DNA of 53,743 nucleotides from Methylophilaceae bacterium (GCA_017857755.1 JAFMCM010000008.1:1-53743); one strand, 5' to 3'. Shown: positions 37,563-50,387, counted from the first letter of the stretch. The notes: generated by a model not told the origin, from the letters alone. Program-made: numbers and translations.

Positions 37563-37913
37563 ATGGAAGAAAACTTGGTTAAAACAAATACGGAAAATGC
37601 AGCACATTTATTAGAAATCTTTTCATGGGTGCTGATGTTTGTGATTGGAACAGTCATTGTTTCTGTAATAGTCGTCGATATTATGGGTGATGAATTTGAG
37701 AAACCAAATTCAGATTTTTGGCCGATTATGGTGCTCTGTGTTGCAATTATTACCGTTATTTTGCTCACCGCTAGAGGGTTAAAAAAACATCAACAATGGG
37801 CTAGGTATGTAGGCGGCTTAATCGGCACTATCGCATTAGCCGCTTTCCCTGTTGGAACTGTGTTGGGTTTATTTATTTTAAGTAATCTCAAAAAAGGATG
37901 GCATGAACGCTAA
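37563..37913 (+). CDS. Unrecognised small inner-membrane protein
   Basis: The 116-residue protein has three hydrophobic segments, at about residues 17-40, 54-70 and 82-106. The first two are separated by an acidic loop (DIMGDEFEKPNSD) and the second is followed by a basic stretch (ARGLKKHQQWARY). The end is LSNLKKGWHER. I do not recognise the family. The gene starts 100 bases right of the dif site, has only a weak ribosome binding site (TTAAAGATAAAC), and precedes the ccm operon by 87 bases. The high content of coherent membrane segments supports it being real. Confidence 0.65.
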   Translation: MEENLVKTNTENAAHLLEIFSWVLMFVIGTVIVSVIVVDIMGDEFEKPNSDFWPIMVLCVAIITVILLTARGLKKHQQWARYVGGLIGTIALAAFPVGTVLGLFILSNLKKGWHER

Positions 37914-38000
37914 TATAATCAAATTGATTCATGTCGCTTGCATCGGTATTGTGGCTTAAAATCGATTAAAATAACCGCATATTCCTTATACAAGATTCGC

Positions 38001-38657
38001 ATGGCACCAACGGCATTAAACAATCATCTCACCGTCCGCAATTTAGCTTGCGTTCGTGGTGAGCGCGTCTTGTTTAAACATCTTTCATTTGAGTTGAATA
38101 GTGGAAAATTACTTTTTGTACAAGGTGAAAACGGCAGTGGCAAAACATCCTTATTACGGACTTTGGCTGGCTTATCTTTGCCGACAATAGGTGATATTGA
38201 CTGGAATACGCAAACAATAAAAATTCTTGCTGAGGATTATTATGGGCAGGTTCTTTATATTGGTCATTTAGCTAGCATTAAAGATGAGTTAAGCCCTGTT
38301 GAAAACATACAATTCGCCCTTTCCCTTTCTGGATATAGGGTTGACCGTTCGCAAGTAGTTGGTGCGCTTGATACATTAGGTGTAGGGCGTTGTGCCGATT
38401 TGCCGTCGCGCGTGTTATCACAGGGGCAAAAAAGACGGATTGCACTTGCCCAACTATGGTTGCAAGACGATCCAGCATTAATTCCATTATGGGTGTTAGA
38501 TGAGCCGTTTACAGCCCTTGATATCAGTATGGTTGAAAAACTGACACAACATATTGAAAAGTATGTCACTAGCGGTGGAATGGTGGTTTTTACATCTCAT
38601 CAAATACCAAGCTTCGATGTGAGTTTAATACAAGATTTGCAGTTAGGTCAGGTATGA
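38001..38657 (+). CDS. ccmA: Heme exporter ATP-binding protein CcmA
   Basis: The ATPase of the CcmABCD module, which frees heme-loaded CcmE for cytochrome c maturation. Walker A is GENGSGKTSLL (about residues 42-52), the signature is LSQGQKRR, and Walker B is LWVLDEPFTALD. I start at ATG 38001 (218 residues); the frame is open further upstream without family similarity. It overlaps ccmB by four bases and heads the ccmABCDEFGH operon. Confidence 0.95.
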   Translation: MAPTALNNHLTVRNLACVRGERVLFKHLSFELNSGKLLFVQGENGSGKTSLLRTLAGLSLPTIGDIDWNTQTIKILAEDYYGQVLYIGHLASIKDELSPVENIQFALSLSGYRVDRSQVVGALDTLGVGRCADLPSRVLSQGQKRRIALAQLWLQDDPALIPLWVLDEPFTALDISMVEKLTQHIEKYVTSGGMVVFTSHQIPSFDVSLIQDLQLGQV

Positions 38658-39343
38658 ATAAACGTAAAATAAGCACACCTTCTTTGTTATGGCGTGTTTT
38701 TAAACGTGACATCACAGTTGCATGGAGAAGGCGCTCGGATATCACCAGTGTATTTTTTTTCTTCATGATAGCGACCAGTCTCTTTCCACTAGGTTTGGGA
38801 GCTGACACACATTTATTACATGCCATTGCACCAAGTGTGCTATGGGTCTGTGCCCTACTCTCTTGTATGTTGTCGTTGCCGCGCATGTTTGCCACCGATT
38901 ATATGGATGGAACACTAGAACAGCTTATAATATCGAATCAGCCACTTTTGCTGATTGCTTTGATGAAGATATTGGCGCATTGGGTAATATCTGGTTTGCC
39001 ATTAGTATTGATTGCACCATTGATTGGTTTGCAATTTAATTTATCAAACAATGAGCTACAAATGTTGGCATTTTCTTTGTTGCTTGGCACACCAAGTTTG
39101 AGTTTGATTGGTGGAATTGGTGCGGCGCTAACATTAGGCTTGCGTGGTGGCGGTGTGCTGGTTGCTCTATTAGTCTTGCCGCTTTACATACCCGTATTAG
39201 TCTTCGGTGCAGGCGCAGTCAATGCTGTCTCAATTGGGATGAATGCAACTGGTGGTCTGTCCTTGTTAGGTGCCGTATTAGCACTCGCTTTAATTTTTGC
39301 TCCATTAACCGCTAGTTACGCATTAAAAGTGGCTGTGGAATAA
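38654..39343 (+). CDS. ccmB: Heme exporter membrane subunit CcmB
   Basis: This 229-residue membrane protein has six hydrophobic segments. The N-terminal LLWRVFKRDITVAWRRRSD and the FATDYMDGTLEQLI stretch are typical of CcmB. It partners CcmA in the ABC complex with CcmC and CcmD. The start is coupled to ccmA (ATGA). Confidence 0.95.
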   Translation: MNKRKISTPSLLWRVFKRDITVAWRRRSDITSVFFFFMIATSLFPLGLGADTHLLHAIAPSVLWVCALLSCMLSLPRMFATDYMDGTLEQLIISNQPLLLIALMKILAHWVISGLPLVLIAPLIGLQFNLSNNELQMLAFSLLLGTPSLSLIGGIGAALTLGLRGGGVLVALLVLPLYIPVLVFGAGAVNAVSIGMNATGGLSLLGAVLALALIFAPLTASYALKVAVE

Positions 39344-39404
39344 CCCGTTAGGACTTTTATATCAAAGCTAGTCATCTTGTTTGTTTTGGAAACGTTATTA
39401 TCGT

Positions 39405-40127
39405 ATGAATTTATTTAAGTACGCATCACCTCAAACTTTTTACCCGTTAGCGGGACGGCTGATTCCATTTTTTGCAATTGGTGCTGGCTTGTTCATTATT
39501 TATGGTTTGTATATCGGCATGCTGGTCGCACCAACCGATTTCCAACAAGGTGATGCTTATCGCATCATTTATGTACACGTGCCCGCGGCTTGGTTTTCTA
39601 TGTTTTTGTATGTGGTAATGGCGGTATATGCTATTTTGGGTTTGAGCCTAAACGCCAAACTTTCTTTTATGATGGCAAAAAGTATTGCACCAACTGGTGC
39701 CATGTTTACCTTTGTCGCACTCATCACGGGGGCTTTTTGGGGTAGGCCAACTTGGGGTGCTTGGTGGGTTTGGGACGCCAGACTAACTTCTGAACTTATC
39801 CTCTTATTTTTGTACATAGGATATATGTCCTTACAAGCAGGCATTGATGACACAAGACGTTCTGACCGCGCGAGTGCGATATTAGCTATTGTTGGCGTAA
39901 TTAATGTTCCTATTATTTATTTTTCAGTCAAATGGTGGAATACCTTGCATCAAGGTTCATCTATTAACACTTCTGGCTCAAGCATGGCTGCGGTTATGCT
40001 GCAAGCCATGTTAATCATGGCGCTGGGTTTTTGGCTTTATAGTGCCGCGGTGATTTTAACGCGTGTGCGAAGAGAAATCGAAGATAGAGCACGTGCCACG
40101 GCTTGGTTAAACGAGTTTAAGGATTAA
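39405..40127 (+). CDS. ccmC: Heme handling protein CcmC
   Basis: CcmC attaches heme to CcmE. The tryptophan-rich periplasmic WWD domain is visible as RPTWGAWWVWDARLTSELILLFLY (about residues 115-138), flanked by conserved histidines (YVHVPAAW; WNTLHQGSS). Six membrane segments are expected over 240 residues. The ATG at 39405 matches the family start; a TTG at 39381 is less likely. ccmD follows after two bases. Confidence 0.95.
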   Translation: MNLFKYASPQTFYPLAGRLIPFFAIGAGLFIIYGLYIGMLVAPTDFQQGDAYRIIYVHVPAAWFSMFLYVVMAVYAILGLSLNAKLSFMMAKSIAPTGAMFTFVALITGAFWGRPTWGAWWVWDARLTSELILLFLYIGYMSLQAGIDDTRRSDRASAILAIVGVINVPIIYFSVKWWNTLHQGSSINTSGSSMAAVMLQAMLIMALGFWLYSAAVILTRVRREIEDRARATAWLNEFKD

Positions 40128-40129
40128 AG

Positions 40130-40285
40130 ATGTATTGGAAAAGCATGAATGATTTTTTACATATGGGCGGTTATGGCCTTTATGTTTGGGTGTCTTTTGG
40201 AATTACCTTTGTAAGTATGGCGATTGAAATATTGCTACTACGTGCAAGAAAATTAAGTAATGAAAAAATAAAGGATTTGCTGTAA
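40130..40285 (+). CDS. ccmD: Heme exporter small subunit CcmD
   Basis: This 51-codon gene starts MYWKSMNDFLHMGGYGLYVW, the classic CcmD pattern with a DFxxMGGYxxYVW segment, one membrane helix (about residues 17-38) and a basic tail (LLRARKLSNEK). CcmD holds the CcmABC complex together for release of holo-CcmE. It sits between ccmC and ccmE, and its stop codon touches the ccmE ATG. Confidence 0.95.
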   Translation: MYWKSMNDFLHMGGYGLYVWVSFGITFVSMAIEILLLRARKLSNEKIKDLL

Positions 40286-40738
40286 ATGAAATCACGTCAT
40301 AAACGGATTGCCATTATTGTGGCAGGTATTGCTTTACTTGCCATTGCCGCAACCTTGTTGTTGCAATCATTTCAAAGTAATTTAGTCTTCTTTTTCTCGC
40401 CAACAGAAGTAATTCAAGGCAAATCACCAAATCAAGGTAATTTTCGTGTTGGTGGCTTGGTCGTTGAAGGAAGTGTCAAACGCGATGGCACAAAAGTCGC
40501 CTTCCAAATTACCGATACCGCTAATAGCATGAATGTTATATTCACAGGCATCCTTCCTGATTTATTCAAAGAGGGTAAAGGCGTTGTCGCACAAGGTACG
40601 CAAGGAGCTGACGGTGTGTTTGTGGCCGATCAAGTGTTAGCTAAACATGATGAGAACTATATGCCACCTGAAGCAGCTGACGCCCTAGAAAAGGCACAAC
40701 AATACAATGCAAACAAAGCAGCAGGAGAGGATAAATGA
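40286..40738 (+). CDS. ccmE: Heme chaperone CcmE
   Basis: CcmE carries heme to CcmF through a covalent bond to a histidine. An N-terminal anchor (residues 8-27), an OB-fold domain and the heme-binding motif LAKHDENYMPPE (His near residue 126) are clear. The length of 150 residues is normal. It overlaps ccmF by four bases. Confidence 0.96.
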   Translation: MKSRHKRIAIIVAGIALLAIAATLLLQSFQSNLVFFFSPTEVIQGKSPNQGNFRVGGLVVEGSVKRDGTKVAFQITDTANSMNVIFTGILPDLFKEGKGVVAQGTQGADGVFVADQVLAKHDENYMPPEAADALEKAQQYNANKAAGEDK

Positions 40739-42687
40739 TTCCAGATATTGGACATTACGCACTGATGATTGCGTTAATCGTTGCAACATTGCAGGCAGTC
40801 TTACCGCTAGCAGGCTTATCAAGCAACAATAAAAAGCTATTTGCTTTTGCAACCCCCATGGCACGCTTACAATCTTTGCTGATTATCATTGCTTTCATTA
40901 TTTTAGATTACTCTTTTTATATCAATGATTTCTCTATCCTTTATGTCGCCAACACCTCAAACTCCAATTTGCCAATCATCTTTAGATTAGCCGCTATTTG
41001 GGGGGGGCATGAAGGGTCTATCCTTTTTTGGGTCACGATCTTAGCTGTATGGACATTAGCTGTTACCTTCTTTGCCAAAGAGCTACCGCTGCGTTTCAGA
41101 AGTACGTTAATCGCTGTGATGGGCTTAATTACGGTTGGCTTTTTGCTTTTCATCTTGATGACTTCTAACCCATTTGAGCGCTTGGCGTTCATACCCATTG
41201 ATGGGCGTGATTTAAATCCATTATTACAAGACCCTGGCATGGTGTTTCATCCGCCACTTTTGTATATGGGCTATGTTGGTTTTTCAGTGGCATTTGCTTT
41301 TGCTATTGCGGCCTTACTTGATGGTCGCTTAGATGTGACATGGGCGCGCTGGACACGTCCATGGACAACAGCTGCCTGGGTATTCTTAACTTTGGGTATT
41401 GCGCTAGGTAGCCGTTGGGCATATTACGAACTTGGCTGGGGCGGCTGGTGGTTTTGGGATGCAGTTGAAAATGCTTCCTTTATGCCATGGTTAATTGGTA
41501 CGGCCCTTATCCATTCACTTGCCGTGACAGAAAAACGCGATGCGTTTAAATCTTGGACCGTGTTACTCTCCATTTGTGCTTTTTCACTAAGTTTATTAGG
41601 TACTTTTATCGTGCGTTCTGGTGTGCTTACTTCAGTCCACGCTTTTGCAACAGATCCGAGTCGCGGCTTGTTTATCTTAGTATTCTTAGCTTTGGTCATT
41701 GGCGGCGCCCTACTGTTATTCGCATTGCGTGCGCCTACAATTGGCTTAGGTGAAAAGTTTGATTTGCTATCGCGTGAATCTTTACTGTTAAGCAACAATG
41801 TAGTGCTATTTACCGCCACTGGTGCGGTTTTATTAGGCACGCTCTATCCGTTAGTCATTGATGCGATGGGCTTAGGCAAAATTTCCGTTGGGCCACCTTA
41901 TTTTGACGTGGTCTTTGTTGCTATTATGGTGCCTGGTATTTTTCTCATGGGTGTAGGTCCAATCGCAAGATGGAAAAAAGCCACTGTTCCTGAGCTGGCT
42001 GGAAAGCTGAAATGGGCATTGGCCATCAGCATCGTCAGCGCCCTGTTAGTACCAAGTGTGATGGGAAAATTGTCTCTTATGATCTTTGTTGGTTTATTAA
42101 TGGCGTTTTGGGTGATGAGCTCAGTTTGGGTTTCAGTTAATACTCGCTTACAAGCCATTCCGACTGGAACATTAAGGGAAAAGATTAGCTCATTTGGCCC
42201 TGCTTTTAACGGTATGTTGCTTGCTCACTTTGGTTTGGCTGTGTTTATTGTTGGGGTCACCATGGTCAAGGGCTATGAACAGGAATCTGATCTTGTGATG
42301 AAAAAAGGGGAAACCAAATTAATTAATGGCTATGCGTTCCGATTTGAAGGCATTAAACCGTTAAGAGGTGCAAATTATGTCGCTAAGCAAGGGCAGTTCT
42401 ATGTATCTAAAGATGGTCAACCCGTGACGCTATTAACGCCTGAAAAACGCTTATACTTGGCGCAACGCGCTGTCATGACGGAAGCCTCTATTTCAGTCAA
42501 TCCAGTACGCGATATTTATGTGTCTTTAGGTGAAGAGTTAGAAGGCGAACAAAAAGACACTTGGAGTGTGCGCGTCTACTTTAAGCCATTTGTGCAATGG
42601 ATATGGTTAGGTTGCTTATTAATGGGTTTTGGCGGCATCTTAACTATGGTAGATAAACGTTATCGTTTAACAAAAGTGGTGAAATAA
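40735..42687 (+). CDS. ccmF: Cytochrome c heme lyase subunit CcmF
   Basis: CcmF joins heme to apocytochrome c. The WWD domain GGWWFWDAVENASFMPWL (about residues 231-248), the preceding AIWGGHEGSILFW and PGMVFHPPLLYMGYVG with heme-ligand histidines, and about 15 membrane segments are typical. The length is 650 residues. It is coupled to ccmE by an ATGA overlap. Confidence 0.96.
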   Translation: MIPDIGHYALMIALIVATLQAVLPLAGLSSNNKKLFAFATPMARLQSLLIIIAFIILDYSFYINDFSILYVANTSNSNLPIIFRLAAIWGGHEGSILFWVTILAVWTLAVTFFAKELPLRFRSTLIAVMGLITVGFLLFILMTSNPFERLAFIPIDGRDLNPLLQDPGMVFHPPLLYMGYVGFSVAFAFAIAALLDGRLDVTWARWTRPWTTAAWVFLTLGIALGSRWAYYELGWGGWWFWDAVENASFMPWLIGTALIHSLAVTEKRDAFKSWTVLLSICAFSLSLLGTFIVRSGVLTSVHAFATDPSRGLFILVFLALVIGGALLLFALRAPTIGLGEKFDLLSRESLLLSNNVVLFTATGAVLLGTLYPLVIDAMGLGKISVGPPYFDVVFVAIMVPGIFLMGVGPIARWKKATVPELAGKLKWALAISIVSALLVPSVMGKLSLMIFVGLLMAFWVMSSVWVSVNTRLQAIPTGTLREKISSFGPAFNGMLLAHFGLAVFIVGVTMVKGYEQESDLVMKKGETKLINGYAFRFEGIKPLRGANYVAKQGQFYVSKDGQPVTLLTPEKRLYLAQRAVMTEASISVNPVRDIYVSLGEELEGEQKDTWSVRVYFKPFVQWIWLGCLLMGFGGILTMVDKRYRLTKVVK

Positions 42688-42691
42688 AAAC

Positions 42692-43216
42692 ATGAGATTA
42701 AAAGCGCTCATTCCTTTTGTACTGTTTATCATATTGATTGCCTTTTTGGGTAAAGGTTTGTTCTTAAATCCGAGAGAAGTCCCTTCCCCACTCGTGGGAA
42801 AACCAGCACCTAACTTCACAGCCCCTATTCTTGGAGATGCAACTAAGACCTTCTCAAATGCTGATATGAAGGGAAAAGTATGGATGCTGAATATATGGGC
42901 TTCATGGTGCGCAGCTTGTCGTGATGAACATTCTCTTTTACTAGAAATGCGCAAATATGACCTTCCACTTTATGGTATGGCTTATAAGGACGTTGAACAA
43001 GATGCCATTGATGTGTTAGCTAAAATGGGTAATCCCTACATCGTCACGGCAACGGACCAAGATGGTCGGATTGGTATTGATTATGGTGTTTATGGCGTAC
43101 CTGAAACATATCTCATTGATCAATCAGGCATTATTCGTTATAAACAAATCGGCCCAATAACTCCAATGGATTTGCGTGAGAAAATCCTGCCATTATTAAA
43201 GGAGCTCAATTCATGA
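42692..43216 (+). CDS. ccmG: Periplasmic thioredoxin CcmG (DsbE)
   Basis: An N-terminal anchor is followed by a thioredoxin fold with the active site WASWCAACRDE (about residues 69-79) and the cis-proline region YGVYGVPETYLID. CcmG keeps apocytochrome cysteines reduced. The CAAC site differs from the more common CPTC or CVPC; active-site variation of this kind is known in the family. The length is 174 residues, and the end overlaps ccmH by four bases. Confidence 0.94.
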   Translation: MRLKALIPFVLFIILIAFLGKGLFLNPREVPSPLVGKPAPNFTAPILGDATKTFSNADMKGKVWMLNIWASWCAACRDEHSLLLEMRKYDLPLYGMAYKDVEQDAIDVLAKMGNPYIVTATDQDGRIGIDYGVYGVPETYLIDQSGIIRYKQIGPITPMDLREKILPLLKELNS

Positions 43217-43617
43217 TGAAACTGCGCTATGTGCTATTGACATTAGTGGTCACTTTTTCCAGCCTAAGTGTTGCTACCGACAAGCCAAGCACTGCGGCAA
43301 CAGAAGTTAGATTAAAAAGATTATCAACCGAGCTACGTTGCCTTGTTTGTCAAAATAGTACATTAGCTGATTCAGATGCAGAATTAGCCCAAGATTTACG
43401 TAATGAAATTCGTACATTGATTGATGGTGGAAAAACAGATGAAGAAGTCGTTGCCTTTTTAGTTGCCCGCTATGGGGATTTTGTTACCTTTCGCCCACCA
43501 GTGAACGCCAATACCGCCCTACTTTGGTTTGGACCATTTATTATGTTGTTTATTGGGGCGCTGGTATTAATTTTAATGCTAAAAAAACGCTCAGCAGTCC
43601 TTGGCGCAGAGCCGTAA
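43213..43617 (+). CDS. ccmH: Cytochrome c biogenesis protein CcmH (CycL)
   Basis: The 134-residue protein has a signal peptide, the LRCLVCQNSTLADSDA motif (redox cysteines about residues 42 and 45) with the three-helix DLRNEIRTLIDGGKTDEEVVAFLVARYGDFV domain, and a C-terminal membrane anchor (residues 99-121). It is the short CcmH form without a TPR domain. Such forms normally work with CcmI, which is not present downstream. Confidence 0.95.
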   Translation: MMKLRYVLLTLVVTFSSLSVATDKPSTAATEVRLKRLSTELRCLVCQNSTLADSDAELAQDLRNEIRTLIDGGKTDEEVVAFLVARYGDFVTFRPPVNANTALLWFGPFIMLFIGALVLILMLKKRSAVLGAEP

Positions 43618-43729
43618 CAACCTGACCCCTACTCAGTTTCGTCTCGTCACACATTTAAGGACTGGACTTGATTAAAAACACAGGTGTCCGATTGATGAAA
43701 GAAGTGAACTAGTCAAACCAACACGAGTA

Positions 43730-43748
43730 CGCAGCTAATGCTGCGCGT
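43730..43748. terminator. Weak hairpin between ccmH and the doxX gene
   Basis: CGCAGC / GCTGCG around TAAT (43730-43745), followed by CGTTT. The poor T run makes termination uncertain. It is the only hairpin of note between the convergent ccmH and doxX genes. Confidence 0.35.
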
Positions 43749-43761
43749 TTCCCATTTCGTC

Positions 43762-44262
43762 TTAACGTTTGCAACGCTTATTCAACCAGTCATCAACACT
43801 TAAGCGCCCAGCACCATTAAAAAATAGAGGCAGTAACATAATCAGTAATAACAAAGGCAATTTATAGTTGCCAAAACCTTTGTTCGTAATGGCATATCCT
43901 TGCCATAGCTCTCCCAAAGGATTCCAACTTTCTGGCCAGTGTACAGTAGCTATAGCTACAATTGTCAATACAATTAGAGAAGCTGAAAAAAAACGTGTTG
44001 CAAGGCCTAATATCAAGGCGATCGCACCAAATAGTTCAAAATAAGCAGAAAGTGCCCAACTAAAATCAGGAGAGACTAAGTTGAAAGGAAATGGGAAAGT
44101 GAGCGTGGCAAACCAATTTTCACCGTTCAATTTTGCAAGGCCAGCTTCACCAAACTCCCAAGCTAAAATGAATCTTAGCATTAAGTACGGAAACCAACTA
44201 CCAATCGACTCCAGAATGGAAATTACCCATTGATAGCTTTTGCAAATGTGCTGATACCGCAT
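43762..44262 (-). CDS. DoxX family membrane protein
   Basis: The 166-residue protein has four hydrophobic segments and the DoxX pattern: an N-terminal RFILAWEFGEAGLAKL stretch, then FSWALSAYFELFGAIALILGLATRF, then PLLLLIMLLPLFFNGAGRLSVDDWL. DoxX proteins are linked to quinone or thiol oxidation, but the role of this one is unknown. It lies 46 bases downstream of msrQ on the same strand, so it may be co-transcribed with the methionine sulfoxide repair pair. Confidence 0.85.
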   Translation of the reverse strand: MRYQHICKSYQWVISILESIGSWFPYLMLRFILAWEFGEAGLAKLNGENWFATLTFPFPFNLVSPDFSWALSAYFELFGAIALILGLATRFFSASLIVLTIVAIATVHWPESWNPLGELWQGYAITNKGFGNYKLPLLLLIMLLPLFFNGAGRLSVDDWLNKRCKR

Positions 44263-44308
44263 TGTTTTCTCCTCAGCTTATTGATTATTCTTTAGTAAAG
44301 TATTCAAG

Positions 44309-44920
44309 TTACTTTTGTGCTTTATTCATGACCATTTTCTTTTTTAGCTTAAACAAAACGCGTATGCCAAAAAGTAGTAGCAGTACAGCCGCATAATAAA
44401 AGGGTTCAGTAAGGTCTTTTTTAACTAGTAGTAAAAAATGAACGACAACAAAAATAGCAATTAAGTAAACCAGTTGATGTAATGTTTTCCATTTTGACTT
44501 TAGTTGTCTCATCATATATTGATTGGACGTCGCAGCTAGTGGAATAGTGAGTATAAAAGCGGTAAATCCGACTAAAATGCGAGGATGCTCAAAAACATCA
44601 TTCACCATTTCATCAAACAGAAAGTTAAAGTCCAACCAAACATAAGCCAATATATGCAAGCTTGCATAAAAAAACATCCATAAGCCTAACAAACGTCTGA
44701 CTTGAATTTGCCACACTTGACCTGTGATTAAGCGAATCGGTGTCATCGTTAGACTAATTAGCAAAAAAACTAGCGCCCAAATACCCGTCGAATGTTCAAC
44801 AAATTCGACGGGATTCGCACCCAAATTATGGTTAAATCCTAACCAAAATAATCGGCTAACTGGAACTAAAGCCAGCAGCCATATGATGATTTTAATCACA
44901 ACAATTGTTTGTTTGCGCAT
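44309..44920 (-). CDS. msrQ: Heme b membrane protein MsrQ (YedZ)
   Basis: MsrQ passes electrons from the quinone pool to MsrP. The ferric-reductase-like transmembrane core is visible: STGIWALVFLLISLTMTPIR, the RRLLGLWMFFYASLHILAYVW stretch with heme histidine, and WKTLHQLVYLIAIFVVVHFLLLV. The length is 203 residues. It follows msrP by 17 bases, the standard arrangement. Confidence 0.95.
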   Translation of the reverse strand: MRKQTIVVIKIIIWLLALVPVSRLFWLGFNHNLGANPVEFVEHSTGIWALVFLLISLTMTPIRLITGQVWQIQVRRLLGLWMFFYASLHILAYVWLDFNFLFDEMVNDVFEHPRILVGFTAFILTIPLAATSNQYMMRQLKSKWKTLHQLVYLIAIFVVVHFLLLVKKDLTEPFYYAAVLLLLFGIRVLFKLKKKMVMNKAQK

Positions 44921-44937
44921 ATGATTTGGTGATGATA

Positions 44938-46011
44938 TTAGAAATATTTTCTTAAATCCATACCAGCATACAGTTGCCCTACTTCTGACTCATAACCATT
45001 AAACATTTTGGTTTTAATGCGTCCACCAAACAAGCCGCCACCGATTGGGCGTTCTGTTGATTGTGACCAACGTGGATGGGATACTTTGGGGTTTACATTC
45101 GCAAAAAAACCATACTCAGTCGGTCCTGCTTGCATCCATGTCGTCTGTGGCATTTTTTCTACAAAACGGATTTTTACAATGGATTTACCACCCTTAAAGC
45201 CATATTTCCACGGTACGACTAATCGCGCTGGTGCGCCATTCTGATTTGGCAATAGTTCGCCATATAAACCTACTGCAATTAAGGTTAAAGGATGCATCGC
45301 TTCGTCTATGCGCAACCCTTCGGTGTATGGCCAATCCAAAATAGGCGCATTCACGCCAGGCATGCTGTCAGGGTCATTTGCGGTTACAAACTCCACATAT
45401 TTGGCATTGCCTGTTGGCTCAGCCCATTTAATCAAACTGGCTAGGGGAAGTCCTACCCAAGGAATCACCATTGACCAACCTTCTACGCAACGCATACGAT
45501 AAATTCGCTCTTCTAGTGTGGTAAGTTTCATGAGCGCTTCTATACTCATCGTCTTAGGTTTTTTAACTTCACCTTCTATGCTAATCGTCCATGGATTGGG
45601 CTGAAATGTTCTTGCTTGTACAACAGGGTTAGATTTATCAGTCCCAAACTCATAATAATTATTATAAGTAGTGATATTGTCATAGGTGTCTATTTTTAAG
45701 TCGCGACCATACCCACTCTTGATGACACCTTCAAGTTTTTGACGTGGATTGTATATTGCATCTTTTTTAAGACTTTTGGTTGATTGTGGCGTATTGGTGC
45801 GTGCGCTTAAAGTTGTTCTGCTAGTTGATCCGCTACCAGCGATATTTGCCGCCTTGGCTTTTAAGCTTAATAAAGCTGCACTCGTGATAAGACCTGAGCT
45901 TGCGGCTAATTTAATGAAGTGGCGCCGATTGCTATAAACGGATTGTGAAGTAATTTCTGATGGTTGAATTTCACTCGGATTCTGCTTTGATTGATCAACA
46001 ATAATCATCAT
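44938..46011 (-). CDS. msrP: Periplasmic methionine sulfoxide reductase MsrP (YedY), molybdoenzyme
   Basis: MsrP repairs oxidised methionine in periplasmic proteins. A twin-arginine signal [14 protein letters not shown] starts near residue 27. The molybdenum cofactor cysteine is in [14 protein letters not shown], followed by GLPLASLI and [17 protein letters not shown]. The length of 357 residues includes a slightly long N-terminus; a later start is possible. It is paired with msrQ. Confidence 0.96.
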   Translation of the reverse strand: MMIIVDQSKQNPSEIQPSEITSQSVYSNRRHFIKLAASSGLITSAALLSLKAKAANIAGSGSTSRTTLSARTNTPQSTKSLKKDAIYNPRQKLEGVIKSGYGRDLKIDTYDNITTYNNYYEFGTDKSNPVVQARTFQPNPWTISIEGEVKKPKTMSIEALMKLTTLEERIYRMRCVEGWSMVIPWVGLPLASLIKWAEPTGNAKYVEFVTANDPDSMPGVNAPILDWPYTEGLRIDEAMHPLTLIAVGLYGELLPNQNGAPARLVVPWKYGFKGGKSIVKIRFVEKMPQTTWMQAGPTEYGFFANVNPKVSHPRWSQSTERPIGGGLFGGRIKTKMFNGYESEVGQLYAGMDLRKYF

Positions 46012-46079
46012 ATGGCCTTAAAAGTATTTTTATTCATATCGCTTAGTCGCTTCAAAGCAGAAACCCTTACAACAATCTA

Positions 46080-47003
46080 CTAGCTATTTAGCGCCTTATG
46101 TTTTGCATCAATTATGGCGGCTAACTGCTTAGCACCAATCTTGGTCGCCAGCTTGCTGGCCTCAACGAATAAACGATTGGCACGCTCTTTATCGCCATTA
46201 GCAAACGTTGCCTCTGCTAATCCATAATTAGCTGCCGCTTCATAATAGGCGCCGCCATTATCTTTAGCAAATTTCGCCAGTTTTTTATAGTGTCTTTCAG
46301 CGTGGGAGTATTCTTTTCCGTCAATAAAATATTGTCCCAGTAGTAAGCTAGAGTCGGCATAGGCCGTTAATGACCCTGCTTGCTTTTGCATGACGGTTGC
46401 TTTGAGTTGAAATTCAATGGCTTTATCATGATTACCGATAGCATTGTAGACTTTTGCTAAACGCTCAAAACTTTCAGCCCGTTCATTGTCATTAAATGCA
46501 AGACGCGTACTGGTGGTATAGCTGTCCAAGGCTGCATTTAAGTTTTTTGCTTCAAAATAAGCGTCGCCGATAAAATTGTGATTCATGCGAGTATAGGTTT
46601 TGTTATCATTGTTGGCGCACATGGCGATACTTTTTTGATAACTTTCAACGGCTTCTTCTGTTTTGTTATTTGCGCGGTGCAAGTTGCCAATGAGAATATA
46701 AGAAACTGTTTTTGCAAACACATCTTCGGTTGACTGTACTGCCAACTCCATTGCCGCCAGCGCTTCAGGGTAGTTGCCTTGTAAATCTAATGCTCTGCCT
46801 TTGCACAATAAACCTTCATAATCTGTATTGTTTCTTTGCAAAATCGCCGTAGACTGCTCGATTGCGGCAGTCGCATCACCCTTGTTGACAGCATCATTAC
46901 AAGCGCTTATTTCTGCTGAAACTGCTGCAGCATTCGCATTAGAAATCATTAAAAACAATGTGGTAAAAATAATAGTTAACGTGCTTTCAAATTGCATTTT
47001 CAT
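46080..47003 (-). CDS. Exported TPR-repeat protein of unknown function
   Basis: After a signal peptide (MKMQFESTLTIIFTTLFLMI, cleaved near ANA, residue 26) the 307-residue protein is a series of tetratricopeptide repeats, for example AAIEQSTAILQRNNTDYEGL, GNLHRANNKTEEAVESYQKS and NAIGNHDKAIEFQLKATVMQ. Such proteins are protein-protein scaffolds in the periplasm; the partner is unknown. I use ATG 47003, just past the ligA stop, rather than longer starts that would overlap ligA. It may be read through from ligA. Confidence 0.8.
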   Translation of the reverse strand: MKMQFESTLTIIFTTLFLMISNANAAAVSAEISACNDAVNKGDATAAIEQSTAILQRNNTDYEGLLCKGRALDLQGNYPEALAAMELAVQSTEDVFAKTVSYILIGNLHRANNKTEEAVESYQKSIAMCANNDNKTYTRMNHNFIGDAYFEAKNLNAALDSYTTSTRLAFNDNERAESFERLAKVYNAIGNHDKAIEFQLKATVMQKQAGSLTAYADSSLLLGQYFIDGKEYSHAERHYKKLAKFAKDNGGAYYEAAANYGLAEATFANGDKERANRLFVEASKLATKIGAKQLAAIIDAKHKALNS

Positions 47004-47004
47004 C

Positions 47005-50387
<3,383 letters not shown>

